NCBI GenBank assembly: GCA_030667765.1
Contig: DAOUVF010000130.1
Span: 1 to 7,697, forward strand
Reading direction: 5' to 3'
Length of the DNA: 7,697 nucleotides
DNA from: Bacteroides sp.
Lineage (GTDB): Bacteria > Bacteroidota > Bacteroidia > Bacteroidales > SM23-62
Every line of letters begins with the position of its first letter. The first letter of the stretch is position 1. Shown one piece after another: positions 6,445 to 7,697 of this stretch. The translations under genes were made by a program, and so were the position numbers. Below the pieces are notes generated by a model. It did no database searches and was not told the DNA's origin. It saw only the letters and a list, made by a program, of their open reading frames with translations.

Positions 6445-7697
6445 TTAAGATGGACTGAGGGTGACCAGTGGAATCATCATTTCTTCCATTGAAACGCCTC
6501 CGTGCTGGAAGGTATTCTTATAATAATTCACGAACTGGTTGTAGTTGTTCGGATATACCAGATAATCATGATTGGTGGCAAAAATAAAGGATGAGCTGAC
6601 ATGGGATTTGGGAAGGTGGATCTGGTTGGGATTTTTGATCTCGAAAACCTCCTCGGGTTTATAATTCAGATTCCTCCCCTGTTTATACCTGAGGTTTGGC
6701 GTGGTTTTCCTGTCTCCAATCACTTTCACAGGATTATTTACACGGATGGTCCCATGGTCTGTGGTCAGTACCACTTTGATGTCCAATTTGGATAGTTCCT
6801 TCAAAAAATCATAGAGATGTGAGTGCTCAAACCATGACCTGGTCAATGACCTGTAAGAAGGTTCATCATAAGCCAGTTCCTTGATCATCTCCAGTTCGGT
6901 ACGGGCATGGGAAAGGATATCCACAAAATTAAAGATGATGGCCGTCATGTCAAAATCCATCAGGTTCGATGTATTTTCAACAAGTCTCTTGCCTCGACTT
7001 GAATGGCTTATTTTATCATAATGAATCCGCAGATTTAATCCCATTCGCTGGATCTGGCTTTCAAGTAGGTCTTTCTCTTTCAGGTTCTTCCCGCCCTCTT
7101 CTTCCTCATCCACCCACAACTGGGGATAGCGTTTCGCTATTTCCATTGGCATCAAACCAGCGAATATGGCATTTCTGGCATATTGTGTGGCCGTTGGCAG
7201 GATACTGCAGATAATTTCTTCCGTGTCCACCGAATAATATTCCTCTATCAGGGGTTGCAGTATTTTCCATTGATCAAAACGAAGGTTATCGATCACAATC
7301 AAACATACTTTTTCACCCTTCTGTATGATCGGCAGTACCCTTTCCCTGAAAATGCCCGGGGAAAGCAAGGGTATTTCCGGGTCCTTTCCTTCAAACCAGG
7401 AATAATAGTGCGTCTTGATAAATTTAGAAAACCCGGTATTGGCTTCCACTTTCTGCATACTATGGATCTCCTCCATACCGTCATCCATACTGGATTCCAG
7501 TTCAAGGTCCCAGTAAGTCAGTTTCCGGTATATCTCTACCCAGTCACTGAAATGATAGGCTGTATTGATGAGCATATGTATCTGGGCAAATTCCGACTGA
7601 TAAGCAGAGGTTGTATGTTTGGTTACCAGCCTTTTCAAATCGATGTTTTTCTTAATGGACAGCAGGATCTGGTTGGGTTTTACCGGCTTGATCAGGT
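6445..7697 (-). CDS. porX: PorX-type response regulator/PglZ phosphatase, 5' end cut by the window
   Basis: The reading frame runs off the right edge. The TTG at 7638 is not the real start, because the 19 codons before it read LIKPVKPNQILLSIKKNID, the conserved Lys-Pro and last helix of a CheY-like receiver domain. After a helical linker comes a PglZ/alkaline-phosphatase-superfamily domain. Counting from the codon at 7638, the expected metal and catalytic residues are all present: Asp117 in VIDNLRFDQ, Thr149/Thr151 in ILPTATQYARN, Asp240 and His244 in NFVDILSHAR, Asp294 and His295 in TTDHG, and His379 in FQHGG. PorX in Porphyromonas and Flavobacterium is the response regulator paired with PorY; it regulates type IX secretion, and its phosphatase domain acts on oligonucleotides. 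With 416 residues visible and homologues of about 515, roughly 100 N-terminal residues, including the phospho-acceptor Asp, lie outside. It heads the cluster with tsaE and ald. Other PglZ proteins (phage-defence BREX) lack a receiver domain. Confidence 0.9.
   Translation of the reverse strand, partial: LIKPVKPNQILLSIKKNIDLKRLVTKHTTSAYQSEFAQIHMLINTAYHFSDWVEIYRKLTYWDLELESSMDDGMEEIHSMQKVEANTGFSKFIKTHYYSWFEGKDPEIPLLSPGIFRERVLPIIQKGEKVCLIVIDNLRFDQWKILQPLIEEYYSVDTEEIICSILPTATQYARNAIFAGLMPMEIAKRYPQLWVDEEEEGGKNLKEKDLLESQIQRMGLNLRIHYDKISHSSRGKRLVENTSNLMDFDMTAIIFNFVDILSHARTELEMIKELAYDEPSYRSLTRSWFEHSHLYDFLKELSKLDIKVVLTTDHGTIRVNNPVKVIGDRKTTPNLRYKQGRNLNYKPEEVFEIKNPNQIHLPKSHVSSSFIFATNHDYLVYPNNYNQFVNYYKNTFQHGGVSMEEMMIPLVTLSPS

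Noticed and set aside
6445..7638. PglZ domain as a sign of a BREX phage-defence locus
   Set aside because: The receiver-domain fusion and housekeeping neighbours point to PorX; no BREX partner genes are present.

Overview
The window looks like chromosomal DNA from a member of the Bacteroidota. The evidence is a PorX-type regulator (receiver domain joined to a PglZ phosphatase domain, a Bacteroidota arrangement tied to type IX secretion), an alanine dehydrogenase with an N-terminal extension, a lipoprotein with a typical short Bacteroidota signal peptide ending in SCEKKD, and a very large outer-membrane barrel protein of a kind I associate with this phylum. I cannot place it to genus.

Layout. 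Positions 1-324 (+) hold the 3' end of an unidentified gene that starts outside the window. Positions 325-671 are non-coding and contain a 102-bp nested inverted repeat (477-578), which could be a REP/MITE-like element or a long terminator-like hairpin. Positions 672-4136 (+) encode an 1154-residue exported, probably outer-membrane beta-barrel protein that starts with TTG. It converges on a leftward cluster that fills 4189-7697 on the minus strand. In transcription order this cluster is porX (5' end cut by the window edge), tsaE, ald and a small lipoprotein gene. The gaps are 15 and 50 bases, and then the lipoprotein start lies only about 10 bases past the ald stop.

Function. PorX couples phosphorylation to a metal-dependent phosphatase domain and regulates type IX secretion in the species studied. 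TsaE is the ATPase of the t6A tRNA-modification machinery. Ald interconverts alanine and pyruvate with NAD. The lipoprotein is uncharacterised. There is no obvious single pathway, so this is more likely a conserved neighbourhood than a functional module.

The points most worth a second look are the lipoprotein gene, whose signal peptide is encoded only if translation starts at a non-canonical codon (best candidate ATT at 4725), the nested palindrome at 477-578, and the large uncharacterised barrel protein with an EF-hand-like loop. I see no CRISPR array, tRNA, rRNA, insertion sequence or defence system, and I do not claim a new system here.
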